From: Camillea tinctor
Taxonomy: Eukaryota > Ascomycota > Sordariomycetes > Xylariales > Xylariaceae
Direction: 5' to 3'
Assembly: GCA_022578605.1 (NCBI GenBank)
Contig: MU394074.1
Span: 434,001-498,000 of the forward strand
Length of the DNA stretch: 64,000 nucleotides
The translations under genes were made by a program, and so were the position numbers. Below are positions 35,501 through 48,828 of this stretch, piece by piece (position 1 is the stretch's first letter; each line of letters starts with the position of its first letter). The notes under the pieces were generated by a model that saw only the letters and a program-made list of their open reading frames with translations, did not search any database and had not been told where the DNA came from.

Positions 35501-35664
35501 AGCATATAGGAAGGAGGTGAGATGCGCGAAAGCCAGTATAGTGGCACGGCAAATCGCAAACTACAGGTGTGGGAGTACATAACAGTTAAGGGGGAGGACT
35601 TACGAATAACTAGCAAGATATCACCAACTTTGGGCGTGGGGCCCGTCGCAAGTCTAGACGCCAT
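32554..35664 (-). CDS. Polarity scaffold, SH3-SAM-PH (Boi1/2-Pob1 family)
   Basis: Exons 35604-35664, 35286-35429 and 32554-35228 (GTAAGT/TACAG, GTAATT/TTAG) encode 959 residues. The SH3 domain is assembled across the first three exons: VGDILLVI|HDFQARTSDELSLAKG, then RVRLIERDDEFGDGWFLGLH and NNNSGLFPE|VYTRP (about residues 13-67). A SAM domain lies at about 238-306 (WSVDDVAEHLFTAGVEKHHC...KAFDLGSVGRRLKTWQKI). A PH domain is at about 711-860 (YSGWMKKKNSHLMTTWKPRL...GRAWMAALMKATID). The long spacers are Ser/Pro/Thr-rich, with many likely phosphosites. This order is that of budding-yeast Boi1/Boi2 and fission-yeast Pob1, which link Cdc42 signalling, formins and exocyst-driven secretion at growth sites; in hyphae a role at the tip is expected. 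The gene is complete. A small ORF upstream (36052-36276) is not part of it. Confidence 0.92.
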
Positions 35665-38600
35665 GACGAGATCTCTCTAAAGTAAAAGAAACAGTAGAAA
35701 AAGATCGGAATGCGTTTAGAAGAGGGAGAGTAAGGCGACAGCCGAAAGGGAACTGCAAGGGGGGAAAAAGGGAAAGAAGAGAAGAAAGAAGAAGAATAAA
35801 ATAAAATAAAATAAAAATTAAAGGATGCGTTGCCTCGTCCGTTCGGTACTTGTCGGGGGGGTCGTAGAGTAGTAGTGTAGAACAGCTGCGGAGCCTACAG
35901 GAGATCTGATTCGACCGACGTTGTCTTGATAGTGATGAAATGCATTGAATGGACTATGGTTCTAAGGAAATACCGATGCGCAGGGAATGTGATATTATAT
36001 ATAAGAGATAGTGACGAAGAGAATATCGAAGTGGTGAGGTGAACGTTGTCCTTAGCCCTTGCCCCTGGGTCGTGGGTTGTTGATATTGATGTTGTTGTTA
36101 TTGTCGTCGTTTGTTGTCGCCGAGGTCTTGTTTCGTTTGGGGGGAGAGACTTGGGGACTCCGGCTCGAGACTTGTACCTGGGGACTTTGACTTGGGGAAG
36201 GGTTCGATTCGAAGACTTCTAAGATCCAGCCGTTTCCAGCGTTGTTAGGGTCGGTCTTCTTCTCTCCGGCATCCAATCAATTAATCGATCTATCAATTTC
36301 TTCTTTTTTTTTTCTGTTTGTTCTCTTTTTTAATCCTCCTATTGGAGGAGCACGTAGAGTAGGAAATGAAAAATAGAAATAAATATAGAAGGGAATGTTA
36401 GAAGAAAAAAAAGAGGGAGAATTGGAATAAAAAAAAAGGTAGATAGAGATTCCTCCTCCGGAAACACAGTGATGCACACAAGTGCAACTGGTTAATATGA
36501 CAACGGCACGTCAGTAAAGGACACGATAAACGCGCCTAAGCTGGCGGGTAGGAACTCATAGGAGGTGAGAGGGTTGTATGTGGGTTAAACCTCAAAGTGA
36601 ATAGGGAAATGGAAGTTTTGAAATTTCTGGTTCAGGTTATTACGTGAAATGGGGCGAGCGAATAGGTAATGCGATAAATGATAGAAGAAGAAAAATTATA
36701 TTTGGCCTGGGCCGAGAACTTTGACCTACAGGTTACAAATTACAGCTGATTGAGGATTAGCTACGGGCAGATCACGGGCATGAGCCAGGAGGCTTAGGGA
36801 GGGGTCATATGCAGGTCAATTTTTGGGGTTGGGAAGGAGGGAGGGAAAGAAGAAAGAGGGGGGAGGGAAGAGAAGGAGAGGATGGGATTTACCTACCAGC
36901 CAGCCTACCTAGTTATTACCCTACTTACTAGGTTACCTACCTGCCTGCCTTACTTCACTTACACTCTACCTAGCGGTAGGTGCGAGCAACCTATCTTGAA
37001 CTTTCTTTTTTTCTTTTTGACAGGTCACCCCCTCCGAACTGTTTGGTTTGTAGGTCCTCTATGCAATCTTGTAACCTAGTGCATATGTAAGTCAAAGTTT
37101 AAAAGTAATGTACAACACTACATGAGGTGGCTCTAAATTTATCACACACTACGGTCACTACCTGAGGATTATACGGGGCTTACACACAGGAGGTAAGTAC
37201 CCGGAAGGTGGGTAATATGCGCTTATAAGGGGGTGATACCTAACACTATGTGCCTAACTACTATATACACAAATAAATAAACAAGGTACCTGGTTTATAG
37301 TAGACATGTCAGTAGGCACCAGACCACCTATCGTGGGATCACCCGGGTCGTCCAGCCGTTGCCACTCTTCGTGTATACTACATGCAAAGTCCTTAATATT
37401 CGGTTTAATTATTATGATTATGATTATTATAATTATGGTGTCAAATGTCTCGGAAAACAAAAGTAAGGCAAGAAGAATGTAGGTTAGTAGCAACAGCGTA
37501 ATCTCAATCTCGAAAAAAAAAAAGGGAGAAGGAGGATAGCCTACCTTATCAAATATATTTAAGTACCTAAGTACCCAAGTACCTTGACCCTCATGGATTA
37601 TATCGGTACTGGTAGATGATCGCCAAGACAGATTTCCATGAGCCTACGGATAACACCCGCCCACTGTTTAAGATACGAAATACATAAGTGTGGATTAGGT
37701 AGATGGTGGCGTACCTAAGTATCTTACATGTGCTGCTCTTATACTTCCATTTACCATACCAACCTCCCATAACACGGATGATCCCCATATCAGGTTGGTA
37801 CCTATGCATTATCAATTTCATGTTGGATACTAAGTCGAAGGGTTGTTGCACCGCACCGCTTCCCAACTTTGCTACACATCATGTATTAACAGCCTCCCTA
37901 CACCTGGTCCCGTTCATCCTTTAAGGCGCAAGCAAGCAAACTTACACAGGTATGATCCATTCAATGTATGTATTTCTTGCACAACTCCTCCTGGTGGGAA
38001 CACCTATTACGTACATGATGCTAGATCCCGCCAAGTTCCAGGGACCAGGGGTTATGTATGTATGTTTGTTGCCGTCAGAGCGGGAGGTGGACAGTCTTTT
38101 GCCCTGCTGGCGGGCTGGTCAGCCTCACCAACACGTGTTTATAGGTCTTGCTCAGCACCTATTCCAGACGCTTTCCCGCGCCGATCTCTGCCTACTCATG
38201 CGGTGACAGCCGCAAGAGGACGGGGGTTTTCTGGTTGCTGGCGGTGTGGATGTGGTTTTGTAGATGTGTAGATTGCCCATCTGGTGTAGAACAAACAACC
38301 TAGGTTAACTTATTCACTCTACTGTTGCGCCCGCTTTTGGCATGCTTAGGTACATAGTAATATAGACACGTCTGCATCACATCCATAGATGTGAGTTCGT
38401 GTTTATGTACGTACTATAGAGATCTCGCCATACTATATGTATAATTAATAAGTAGCTCACATAGTAGATACTAAACTCTACAATACCCATAGCCTAATTG
38501 CCCTATGCTTGTACAACTTGCCCGAGCCAATAAGCATGGGTAGATGTGTGCCTAAGTACGTCAATATGTAGACAAAACCGGGATTATTTTTAAACTTTTG

Positions 38601-40004
38601 CTATTCTGGGCCCTGGGCTTTTTTGATTTAAGAATTCCATTTTCATGTTTATAGTACTATAAAACATAGAGGCCGGAGGAAATGTATAGGAAATGTATAG
38701 TATAGTCGCAACTAGGCAGCTCGTAAAACTCTCATATACAACCAAGTTATCTGCAAGTGGAGGTAGTTGAACAAGAACAACTCCTTGTTAATTATTCATT
38801 TAGGCTAAGTCACATGTGAAGAAGAAAGAAAAAAAACCAGGAATTGGGAGCTGACAGGTGGCCGTTTACCAGTTGGACCATTTGGCCAAATAAGACGGAG
38901 GCAATCACTTAACCTAGCTAATTCATTAGCGCCGGCATGCTTACCGGCACAACGGCATACTACTAGTCTGTTCTAGTCTCAACGTCTGGAACGTAGCACC
39001 TGGGTACTTGTAGCTGCGTAGTAAGTAGTCGGTTTGCCTTACCTAAGGCAGGTACAAAGATCTATCCCCGTTTAACCCAGCTGGTCAGAGGTTTGCCAGT
39101 GTTGGACTCTAGAAAAAGCCCTGGAACCACTAAGTTGGTTAACAAATGAGGTCGGGAAGGCACCCCTCGAACGACCTCAAGTGAATTCCTAATGTTCGAT
39201 CAATGTGATTGCCAGGTAGGCACGCTAAACAAGGAGGGAGAAGTATGAAAAGAAAAGGAAAGCAGAACCCGATGGGTTGGCATCTGTATGAGGAATGCAT
39301 ATACCTAATATAGGGTAAAAGCGCGCACTTGATACTTGCATAAGCCTTGTTATTCACTCATCGTCGTCTGCTTTTCTAATAAGGCATGAGGTTTGTCGTA
39401 CCCGATCAACCCCTTCTTCAACTCACTCACTCCTCTTCCTCCCTCCCCCTCTCTACCCTACCAAAACAATACAAAATCAACCAACGGATGAAGAAAAACC
39501 AAGACGGTAGAGAGAGAGAGAGAGAGAGAGAGAAGAAAATAAAAAAGGGGGAAAAGAAATAAAGTATAAAAAAAAAGGATAGGGGAAAAAAAGGGACGAA
39601 AAGAAAGAACAGAAGGGATATCAAATGACCTAAGCTGAGAGACTCTAGTTTCAATTATCTCAGTTCCCCCACGGAAGCAAACTTCGTCAGTAGATCAGGT
39701 GCATATGGTGCGTTATCATAAAATGGTTTTTCTTTTTCCTTTTCTCCTCTTCTTTTATCTTCTCTCTCTTTCTTTCTTTTTTTCTTTTCCATCTCTTGAT
39801 ATTTGATCAGTCAAACCTCACTTCCGGGTTGTCTGTGCCCAGCCTGTGCTTCTGGCACGGCACTACACTAACTTACCTAGACTAACGAAGAAACTGGATA
39901 GTCGTTGGAACTCAGCTTCGATCGCACACCAAAACGGTATAGGACAAGAAGTTAGTTGTCAGAAGCTCACCATCAAGAATCCTCCTAGTAGTAAATCAGA
40001 ACAG
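35665..40004. other. 4.3-kb spacer between divergent BOI-like and MIZ genes
   Basis: No gene is convincing. It includes (AAAAT)4 near 35795-35817, an ACCT/CCTG-rich patch at 36885-36975, AAGTACC repeats at 37558-37585, an (AG)12 run at 39509-39532 within a purine-rich block (39490-39620), and a pyrimidine-rich promoter-like block at 39721-39795. A minus-strand ORF at 36052-36276 (start MDAGEKKTDPNNAGNGWILE, Asn run near its end) is open, but too short and too low in complexity to call. Confidence 0.5.
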
Positions 40005-43000
40005 ATGGCGCCTACCGGAGGTCGAAACTTGCCTGCGACATCTAACGCAAGTGCTGGGGCGAGCCTGGCCCCGTCCTGGCAAGTTGCTGCAACAAATTCC
40101 ACCCTCAACACCTTGTTTAAAAGTCGACATCAACCTTCGTGGCTTACGAATGCGACACCTGTTAAGCCTTCACCTCGACCTCCCGTGCAGGCCCCGCGCC
40201 AGACACCAACCCAGACATCACCAACCCAGACGCATACTCAGACGCATACTCAGACGCAGACACACATAAACACACAGACACAGACACACAGACAGACAGA
40301 GGCACAGACACGAACACAGACTCAGACACCACAAAGCACAAATCCTCCTCACGCGACACCATCCCAGACCCAGATCCAGTCCCAGTCCCAGTCCCAAACC
40401 CAAATCCAGACCCAGTCGGCAGCATCTCCTTCGACGTCAACTACCCTGGCGCCAAGGCCACCTTCAGCCTCAGCCTCAACCTCTACCTCAGCCTCGGCCT
40501 CATCCTCGTCTTCAGTTTCCGTTGCTCCATCTTCCTACAGTTATCCTCTACGTCCACCAGTACAGATACATTCTCCGTAAGATATCATCCTTCTCCCCCC
40601 CCCTCTGCTCTCTTCCTCTCTTCTGAAACCCACCACCCCGGGTTTCTCTATCCCGTCCCACATATGTACCTTGGTCATTATCATCATCGTTCTGGCCTGT
40701 TTGCTGACTGCACATTCGATCCCATAGCATCCCAATACCCGATGCTGTCCTTCCTTCGCCCGCACCAAGCGACGAGCCCAGTCCGCGCCCCCCTAACACT
40801 AATGAAAGTCCCAAGGCTACCAGTTCGACGTCCATAGAAAATCAGACCCATCCTCTCGTTGCTGGACCCACCTCTACAACCCCAGAGGATTCGAATGATT
40901 CAAATGGTCCCAGAGAACATCAAGCCCAACCCCAAGTCCAGACCCAAATCCAACCCCAACCCCAACCCCAAGCACAAGCACAAGCACAAGCACAAGATCT
41001 AGTTTCGACCACGAATTGGCCGGATATTTCGCGACGGAATAGTGAGGTTTCGGCCGCCCCGAGGGCATCGACGCCCATCAACATGGTTCTTAACACTCCC
41101 CCGACTCCGAATGCCACCGTTTTCAACCAGCCAGTAGCTCCTCGAGAGCTGCCGCCGCGAGAGCTGCCACCAAATCATCCAGCCAAGAGACGGCGTATCG
41201 GGTACGTGTTTCCACTCCAATTGCAAAACCACTGCCGAGTGATGCGGCGAGGTCAGGCCACTTATACTCACGTTATCGATTTGCTAGGAATCACGCGCTC
41301 GAGTTTCTCGAATCTTTGCACGCCTTGGATAAGCTTAAGACCTACCTCCACAACTTGGGCGGCGAAGCCATGCTAGATGCGACCGTTGAACGCCCGCGAT
41401 ACCAGCTCTTGAAGGAGGCTTGCGATGAGGGCGACTTGTTTTTCATAGCATTGCACCAACTGTTTTGCATGTGGGCCAGAAGCCAATCCACAGTCCACCA
41501 GATGTGCATCGATGGCGTCCACGACTCGTCGCTAGTAGACAATGCTTTTGGGATCATGGGCACAATTCTCAAAAGCAATTCGAAACTTCGCGAACCCCTG
41601 TTAATTTGGTTTACCGACTTCCCAGCTCAGCTACCAATATTAATGACCCAGCAGTTGTACTCCAATGCCATGATACAGGTTCTCAATTTCCTAGTCAGCA
41701 TTTCCCACAGATGGATAGTTGCTACCCATAACCATCGAATGCAGGGCTATCCTCTCCTGATGAGTGAACTTCTGGATTCGTTTCGGCTCTATTCTCCAAT
41801 CCTCCAGCTCATAATGTTCCGGGCTTCTCGGAGGTTACTTGGAGTTGAGGATGGTCTCTTCGGACAGCAAATGGAGGACTTATTCAGGGCAGACCAAATG
41901 GAACACCGCAATTCTGATGGCCAATTCTATCCTAAAGTCCCGTCACAGGAATACCACGAGTACAACAGTTCTTTGATCCGGGGATACAAAGGCATAATCG
42001 CACGAAGCCAATTGGCACGCGGCCAGCCATCTCAAAGCCCGAGACCACCTAGTATATCTGGCTCATCTGTTCCATCTCCAACCTTATCACAGCAGACATA
42101 TCAAAATAACGGCTACATGAATGGCCACATGCAGCATAGCCCAGCACAGGCCAGTAGAGTCCCGTCAACGACGATGCCCCAAGCTGCCGGATCCCAATAC
42201 TCGTATTCACATTCTGGAGTCAACTCTCCGGTAGCAAACCCGAATTCTATCTATTCTCAAGTTCCGGTCCAAACCCAGTTTATAGTGCCTACTCAGCACG
42301 TCCTATCCAGCAATTCGCCGATGACGCAGCCAACAGCATATGCATCCCCCTACCAATCACCTAATCTCGGGCATCAGGCACAGTTTAGCAACAGTACTGG
42401 TTTTCTACCCCCCCAAGTATCTCAGCAGTACCTTCAAGCACAGCAACAGCAACAAATGCAACAGCAGCAGCACCAGCAGCAACAACAGCATCAGCAGTAC
42501 CAACAACAATATCAACAGCAGCACCCAGGTATAACAAGACGAGCCTCTCATCAGTCCGTGCCTCCCCCAAGACACCGGCCATCACCCGTTCAAGCGACTA
42601 TATCAGAGCCTAGGGTATCATTTTCCGGACAACATTCACCTCAGATGGCAACATTTTCGGGACAACCTGTATTGTCCAGCAACGTCCGCCGTCGCTCAAT
42701 ACCTGCACGCAGTCCCAATTCTCCGAACCCGGCCTCGACTCATGGCAGTCCTCTGGCCATGAATGTACAGCTGCCGCAGAACGTAGGTCACATGATACCC
42801 AGCAACATCCGCCCACAGAATACAACGCGTCAACACCATCATACGGTCCACCCCCAAGATCGGTTAATACCGCCATCAGGGTTACGCATCAACAACCAGG
42901 ACTATCCCCATAGCCCTTATGACAAGAGATCCATCGAGATATCTTTGCATCAAGTACATCTTCGCAGTCCGAAGCGCTTTCCCCGCAAATTAAATGCTTC

Positions 43001-44075
43001 AATGTCTTCTGAGCGATATTATCAGGCTATCAAAGGATTCGCTCTCCTCCCCACTCCTATTCCGCCCCAGCCCTACTTATACAAATTCACATTCAACGTC
43101 TCAGAATCGGACTACGGGAAAATTTCGCTCAATGAGACGATACGCGGAGAATGTTTGCCGGTAAATCGATTCTTAAACGGCTCCCTCCGGTTTCGTGTCC
43201 GATGTGTCTACAAAAAACCAAACACTTCTCCCACACTTGACAATATCTGGACAACTGCTGAAACAGCCTGGCCGGAGCATATATTTATGGAGATAAATGG
43301 ACCGACTGCCTTGGAAATCAAACGCAAAGCCCACCATTCGAAGGACCTCCCTACCGAAATCTCGTCGTTTGTTGTTCCCGGGGAAAACACCATCGCAGTT
43401 TCAATCCTTGATAAACAGACGACGCCTCCCAAGGAACAACAGCCTTACTTAATGGTCGAGATAGTTGAGGTACTCAGCCATAGCACTATCTTAAATATGG
43501 TCCATACACATGGAACACAACCATCCAGTTTCACTAAGGATGTCATCAAAAGCCGCCTATCCGGGTCATCTGACGACGATGATGTCGCAATGGCTATCGA
43601 CGGCGTCTCCATTGACCTAGCCGACTCATTCACCGCCACTATCTTCAAGGTCCCTGTGCGGGGTAAAGCTTGCACTCACCTCGAATGTTTTGACCTTGAG
43701 AACTGGCTTAACTCACGCCTTGGTAAAAGGTCTTGCTGTTGTGGGAACGGTCCCAACTGTGATAGGTGTCCTAAGGAGCCCTCCTTCGTGGACAAGTGGA
43801 AATGCCCCCTCTGTGATGGTGACGCCCGCCCCTATAGCCTCCGTATCGATGGGTTTCTTGTTCAGGTGCGTGCGCAGCTAGAAAGGGAAGGCGCATTGCA
43901 CATTAAGTCCATTATTGTCTCTGCCGATGGATCATGGAAGCCGAATATAAGGCCTAGTGATGATGACAGTGATGCAGGCAGCGACGGGGATGGCACCCCA
44001 GCAATTAAGATGACCCCTAGGCCCTCCGTGATACCATTTCAGCAACACGAAGTTATTGAGATCGACGACGATTAG
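40005..44075 (+). CDS. Large MIZ/SP-RING zinc finger protein (SUMO-ligase-like)
   Basis: Exons 40005-40576, 40728-41201 and 41252-44075 (GTAAGA/CATAG; GTACGT/GCGAG, a 50-nt intron) encode 1,289 residues from MAPTGGRNLPATSNASAGAS. The N-terminal 350 residues are low complexity, with Gln-Thr repeats (about 66-132), Ser/Ala runs and Gln-Ala repeats. A helical region follows (about 355-560: HALEFLESLHALDKLKTYLH...LLIWFTDFPAQLP). A poly-Gln/His stretch lies at about 743-772. A conserved globular part starts near SERYYQAIKGFALLPTPIPP. The MIZ/SP-RING finger is at about 1150-1215: GKACTHLECFDLENWLNS, CDRCPKEPSFVDKWKCPLC. SP-RING proteins of the PIAS/Siz group promote SUMO transfer, while Zimp-like members act as transcription co-regulators. 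The size and Q-rich N-terminus fit the second group better. An acidic C-terminus (VIEIDDD) may include a SUMO-interacting motif. The short 5' exon was assigned by frame; upstream ATGs were not seen. Confidence 0.85.
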
Positions 44076-46039
44076 TCCAACGATATCGAATAACTTGTGT
44101 TAAAATCCATGGGATAAACTCGTAAGAAGATCATATCCTAGCTTTATCCCATCGTGGAAGTCAGTTATATTCCTCATTATTACCATGAGCTTAGGAACAC
44201 CATGGTCACGATATTTCGCCCTGGCTTGCTAAGCTTCTCTACCTGGCTCAAAATTTCCAAGATACGGAACTACAGTAATTAGAAAGAATGGTGCGATAAC
44301 GGAGTGAGGGCTCTTTTCATGTTCCTTTTTTTCTTCACCCTTTCCCCTTCCTTTTTACACCGCTGAATAGTTCAGTAAATTGCAACGAGTGCTTTTTGCC
44401 TTTGAAAGTTGGTCATTGTCATGCATTTCATTACCATCGGTGGGAAGGAGGACTCGAAAATTATACCCCTATTGGCGCTGTGCATTCCTTTTCATGTTTT
44501 CTTTTCCATGGGAGCCTAGGCGTTAAGTATCACCGGAGTTTACATCTAGCATCGATCCGTTTTCTTTTCCATTGCCCTCCCTCTTTTTCTCTCTCCGCTT
44601 TAGCTTTTGTCTTCCCATTCTAGGGTGTTACGAAAGCGGGAGGGATGTGGAAGAAAGGAGGACAGCACAGTACATGAGATAAGATGAGATGACATACGAA
44701 GACGAGAGGGGAAGCGGAAGGCGTAAGAATTTATATAAGACATGGCGATTTTCGGATTTCCGAATTCCGGATACAGAGAGAACGAAGGAAGGAAAATGAC
44801 ATGCATCATAGCATAAGCATACGGGGGAAACGGATTGATTATGGGATATGACGGTGGTTTGCAGAGAGACGAGGGAATAAAGAAAGGTTGAATACTTTTG
44901 ACATTAAGAAGAAAAAACACAACATAACGGTTATATTACATATCATTATTTTTTACAAGTTGTTTCTATTGCAAATCTGTGGTGATGCATGTGCTCTGTC
45001 TGTTTTCACTTGTTTTAATCGTGGACAGTTGAGTTTCTTAAGTACTTATCATGTTTATGTGTATATTTCGATCTATCCCAAGGCTCTGTTCAAACAGGCA
45101 GGATGAATGGTACGACCTCGTGGCAGAACCTACTGGGTTGGGTCGATACCCAGCAAACTGTCACGGTTAACTATCTAGGTACCGATCCAATAGTTTATTC
45201 TCTCAACGAGATGTTTGGATATCTTCTGACAGTTTTAATCAGTAGAGTATACCAATCGTCATCTCTTCCGATGAAAGTATGCCAATATGTAGAAGGCTTG
45301 CATAGACGCCAGACCGTTTATCAAAACCACGGGGAAGAAGAGAGAAGAAGGCGAGTTAATAAATCCTCTCAAATGCAAGAGTGTCTGTTCATCGCTCAAC
45401 ATATATAGGTTATACGTAATCTATATACCAACTACCCACAACCTCCATGAAGGCAGAAAAAAAAAGGAAACCCAAATCAATATTTCCTTCTTCCCACTGC
45501 CCCTTTCTGTTTTTCTCTCCCTTCTCTATATATCTCTCTGCCGCCGCCCCCTCCCTCATTCCAATATATATAAAAAAGTCAAGATAACCCCAAATTCGTA
45601 AGGTGTTTTCCTTTCTATAGATACAAGATGTTCTGTTCTGTTTGGTCTTCTGATAATTGTTTTTTCTTTTCCCTGACATGACCGGGATGATCTCCTCTTC
45701 CAAGAAAAATCAAATATAAGGTATGCCCCCCTTTTTTCCTATGATCCTACTTGGGGTCGTTTATTTTTCTCCCTTTTTTTTGATGTAGGAGGTCCATTTC
45801 CCAATGTGGCATACTACTGGGAGGAAGGGACAGTTAGTCCCACTAGTTTTGCTGTGTGTATTTCCTAGCCCATGAAAGAAAAAGAAACGCCTTGCTCCAA
45901 TATTTTGATGATGATACAGAACATGAACCAACACCGAAATAAGTGGAAAATAGTCAAGCATCTAAAGAAAAAAAAACACCAGCCATGCTTTATTTCTTCC
46001 CTCTCTTCTGATTAAGAAACAACTGGAGAGGCTCGTTAT
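44076..46039. other. 3' regions of convergent MIZ and KEX1 genes
   Basis: About 2 kb without a supported gene; AT-rich, with T-rich runs near 45720-45790. Small ORFs are unrecognised. Confidence 0.6.
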
Positions 46040-48106
46040 TTATCTTCTGCCGCTAGGTTGCCCGCTGGCGGATTGTCCTGTCCGCCCCGGTTTCTCGTTG
46101 GGCGAATCGTCGCTGTCGTTGTCGCTGTCGCTGTCGTCGCCTACGCTGTAATGATCTCTATTCGGATTTTCAGTAGGCGAAGCGACGTGCAGGTCGTCCA
46201 GTTCGCTCTCGTCGAAATCACCGGCTTCAACATCACGGTTGTTACGCTTGTTTCGGAAGTTTTCTAGCCCAGTTCCTCCCCGGGAGCGGTCGGTTATGAT
46301 CGGCAGGCCCGTGTATCCAGATGTCCGTCTGCGGAGACGCCAAATGTAGACGCCCCACATAGCGGCACCGACAGCCACGATGGCTAGGACCACCTCGCCT
46401 GATTTTTGGTATGCAGCCCATTTGGCTTCGTTCAGCTCTTTGTCTTTTGCCGCCTGTTCCGTCTCGGTTGCGTTGCTGACACCGCCGACCGACGTATCGG
46501 GAAGCTTTTCGCCGTCGAGAAGGCTCTCGGAAGGAGTGCCGCCGATGCTGCCGATATCAACCCCCATAAACCGGTCTAGCATATCCCGAGAGCGGCGCGG
46601 GTAGTCGAAAGGTACCATGTGAGAAGCATTGTAGAATAGAACATAAGTTAGGTTGCGAGCCTCTTGCCAGAAACCGGCGGCTTCGCCCTCAAAGGTCCAG
46701 TCGCGGCGCGGAGCCCAGTTGCCGGGGGAGATCTCGAAGCCCTTTCCGCCGTTCCATTGCATGTTTCCAATAAATGCCTCGGTGCCGAGATGGTTACAAA
46801 TCAAGTCTTCAGCACCCGAGAATAGGAGCACATTAACTTCCTTCAGGATATCCGGTAGCAGCTCCACGGAGGGCTTCGAGTCTTTAACAGAGAAAGCATT
46901 ACCAACAGCGCCGTTGCATTCAGTCCACCCGGTATTCTTATTGGGGCTAACATGTAGGGCCTCGGTAACATCTTTTCTGCGTAGATAAGGTGTGACATAG
47001 GCGAGGTCAGGCGGCCAGTTCATACCGCAACTAGGGTATGTATCCTTTAGTCGAACATCATACATGTTGACGCATTGCGACTCGCCCTTAGAACTCTTGG
47101 TTTGGGTAAGGCGGAGCATGTCCTGGAGGACGGCTTCACAAGCGGCATCATCGACTTTATTAGCAGCAAGGGTCGCCAATTCCTTCCGGCATTCTCGGTA
47201 CTGAGACTCCAGCCGGCCAGCAATGTCGGATCCCTTTTGGACGATGCCCTTTTCATAGGCAAAGCTCAGGTAAGCTTCGTACTGTTCATTCGGGGACACC
47301 CATCCGTTCCCGATCATCAGGCCCTTGAGGTTCCAAGCAACCTTGGTTTGCGGCTGCTTGTTGCGATCAAGGATGGCCTTAGCTACGTAAGGAATGTGCT
47401 GACCAGCGTAGGATTCCCCAGCAATATAGATCTGTCCAAGGCTGGGATTAGCTTTGCGATACAGGATGAAGGGGAAAAGGACTGAATAGATTCATACATC
47501 ATCGTGCTCATATTCGGGGAAAAGGCTGAACCATTTCTCGAGGAAAATAACGAATTGGCCGGCCATCTCGTCGAGTTCATGGACGTAATTGTTGGTGTCG
47601 ACATAGCTGTAACCGGTACCGACGGGGTTGTCGACAAAGAGCAGGTTCGCGAACTCATGCCAGCTGCCATTGTTATATTCGAGGGTGTTTTCATCCTTCA
47701 ACCGATAGGGACCGATTTCCATCATAGCACCATCTTCAGAACTACAGCCGGGGCCTCCATTCAGCCAGATGACGGTACGCTGGCGGTTCGCGATATGTTG
47801 GTTTTGGAAATGCCAGAAGAAAAGGTTGCCATGATGCTCGGGGGTGACTTCGATGTGACTAGACGAATAGAAAGAAGCGCGGGTTAGAATTGGTGACTTG
47901 GTGATTCGAAGCAAGCAAAGTATTATTGTTATTATTATTTACCCAGCATGCATCTTCACCAGGTTACCCTCGGGGGCACCGGGCAGAGAATGAACGAAAT
48001 AGTCTCCAGCAGCGAGGTCTGCACGGGCTAGCGGCGACCATGTAGCCAGAGCGCAGAGCACACCAGCGGCGACACGCGCCGGGCTCCAGAGCGAGGCGGG
48101 AGCCAT
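46040..48106 (-). CDS. KEX1: Pheromone-processing carboxypeptidase Kex1
   Basis: Exons 47943-48106, 47498-47858 and 46040-47431 (GTAAAT/GTCTAG, GTATGA/GGACAG) encode 638 residues. Kex1 is a Golgi serine carboxypeptidase that trims C-terminal Lys/Arg after Kex2 cleavage of pheromone and other secretory precursors. A signal peptide is visible ([20 protein letters not shown]), followed by the S10 domain: [31 protein letters not shown] with the catalytic Ser near 182, [14 protein letters not shown] with Asp near 384, and [18 protein letters not shown] with His near 446. After a linker, one transmembrane helix ([18 protein letters not shown], about 521-540) and a cytosolic tail with an acidic Asp/Ser run match the type I membrane layout of Kex1. 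The 5' frame stays open to 48127, but that codon is GTG; the ATG at 48106 fits the signal peptide. Confidence 0.93.
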
Positions 48107-48828
48107 AGCTCGTTGATTTCGAAGCACGAATTGGGGGGTGTGTGGGCGTGTCTATCCGTCGGTTTGCTGCTATGTGATTCCGAAATTATGCGGTCGGCGA
48201 TGAAAGGAAAGGTATTATTATAGTCTCCATGTATAATTCCTTTATGTTGTTTTTCTTCTTCTTCTCCTTTCTTGTAGGTCTCGTTCGTGGGTTAAAGAGA
48301 ACCTCAGTTTTAGGGAGACCAGACTTGAGAGGTAGAAAGGGATAGGGATGGGAAAAGAAAGGGAACAAAAAAGAGAAGGGGAAGAAAAAAAAAGGATGAA
48401 TTCAGTAAAGTACCTAGTACTAAGTACAGTAAGTTACCCGATTTACCGATTTCCGATTTCTTACTTTGAATATTTTTTAAACAGAAAAAAAAGATTAAAA
48501 AAAAATCAAATAAGGTTGAACGAAGCTGCGAAGGTGGCCTCTGTTCTTTCTGTCTCTCTGTCAGGGACCTTAATTCCAGGAGGTGTTCAATTGAGATATG
48601 AAATCTGAGTGGTCAGGGAAAAAGTCCGGGTCCCTGCCGATGACAAGGCAAGTTGTCATCTGTTACCCTTATAGGCCTAGTTGGTTGGTAGTTCGCATTG
48701 GGAGCTTACGCACTCTACGCACTCTACGCACCGTGTCTTGTTCCCCCGCAAGACAGTAGAGAGGGGCTTTCCCCGTTTGACAATTAAAGCTGTCTGTCAC
48801 GCATACGTAACCACCTACGACGCGGGTA
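48107..48828. other. KEX1 upstream region
   Basis: Promoter side of KEX1 up to the MITE. An A-rich/purine tract lies at 48335-48400 and A9 runs near 48485-48505. A tandem GCACTCTAC repeat is seen at about 48709-48731. No gene. Confidence 0.5.

Noticed and set aside
36052..36276. 74-codon ORF upstream of the BOI-like gene
   Set aside because: Low-complexity Ser/Pro/Asn sequence without splice signals linking it to the BOI-like exons.
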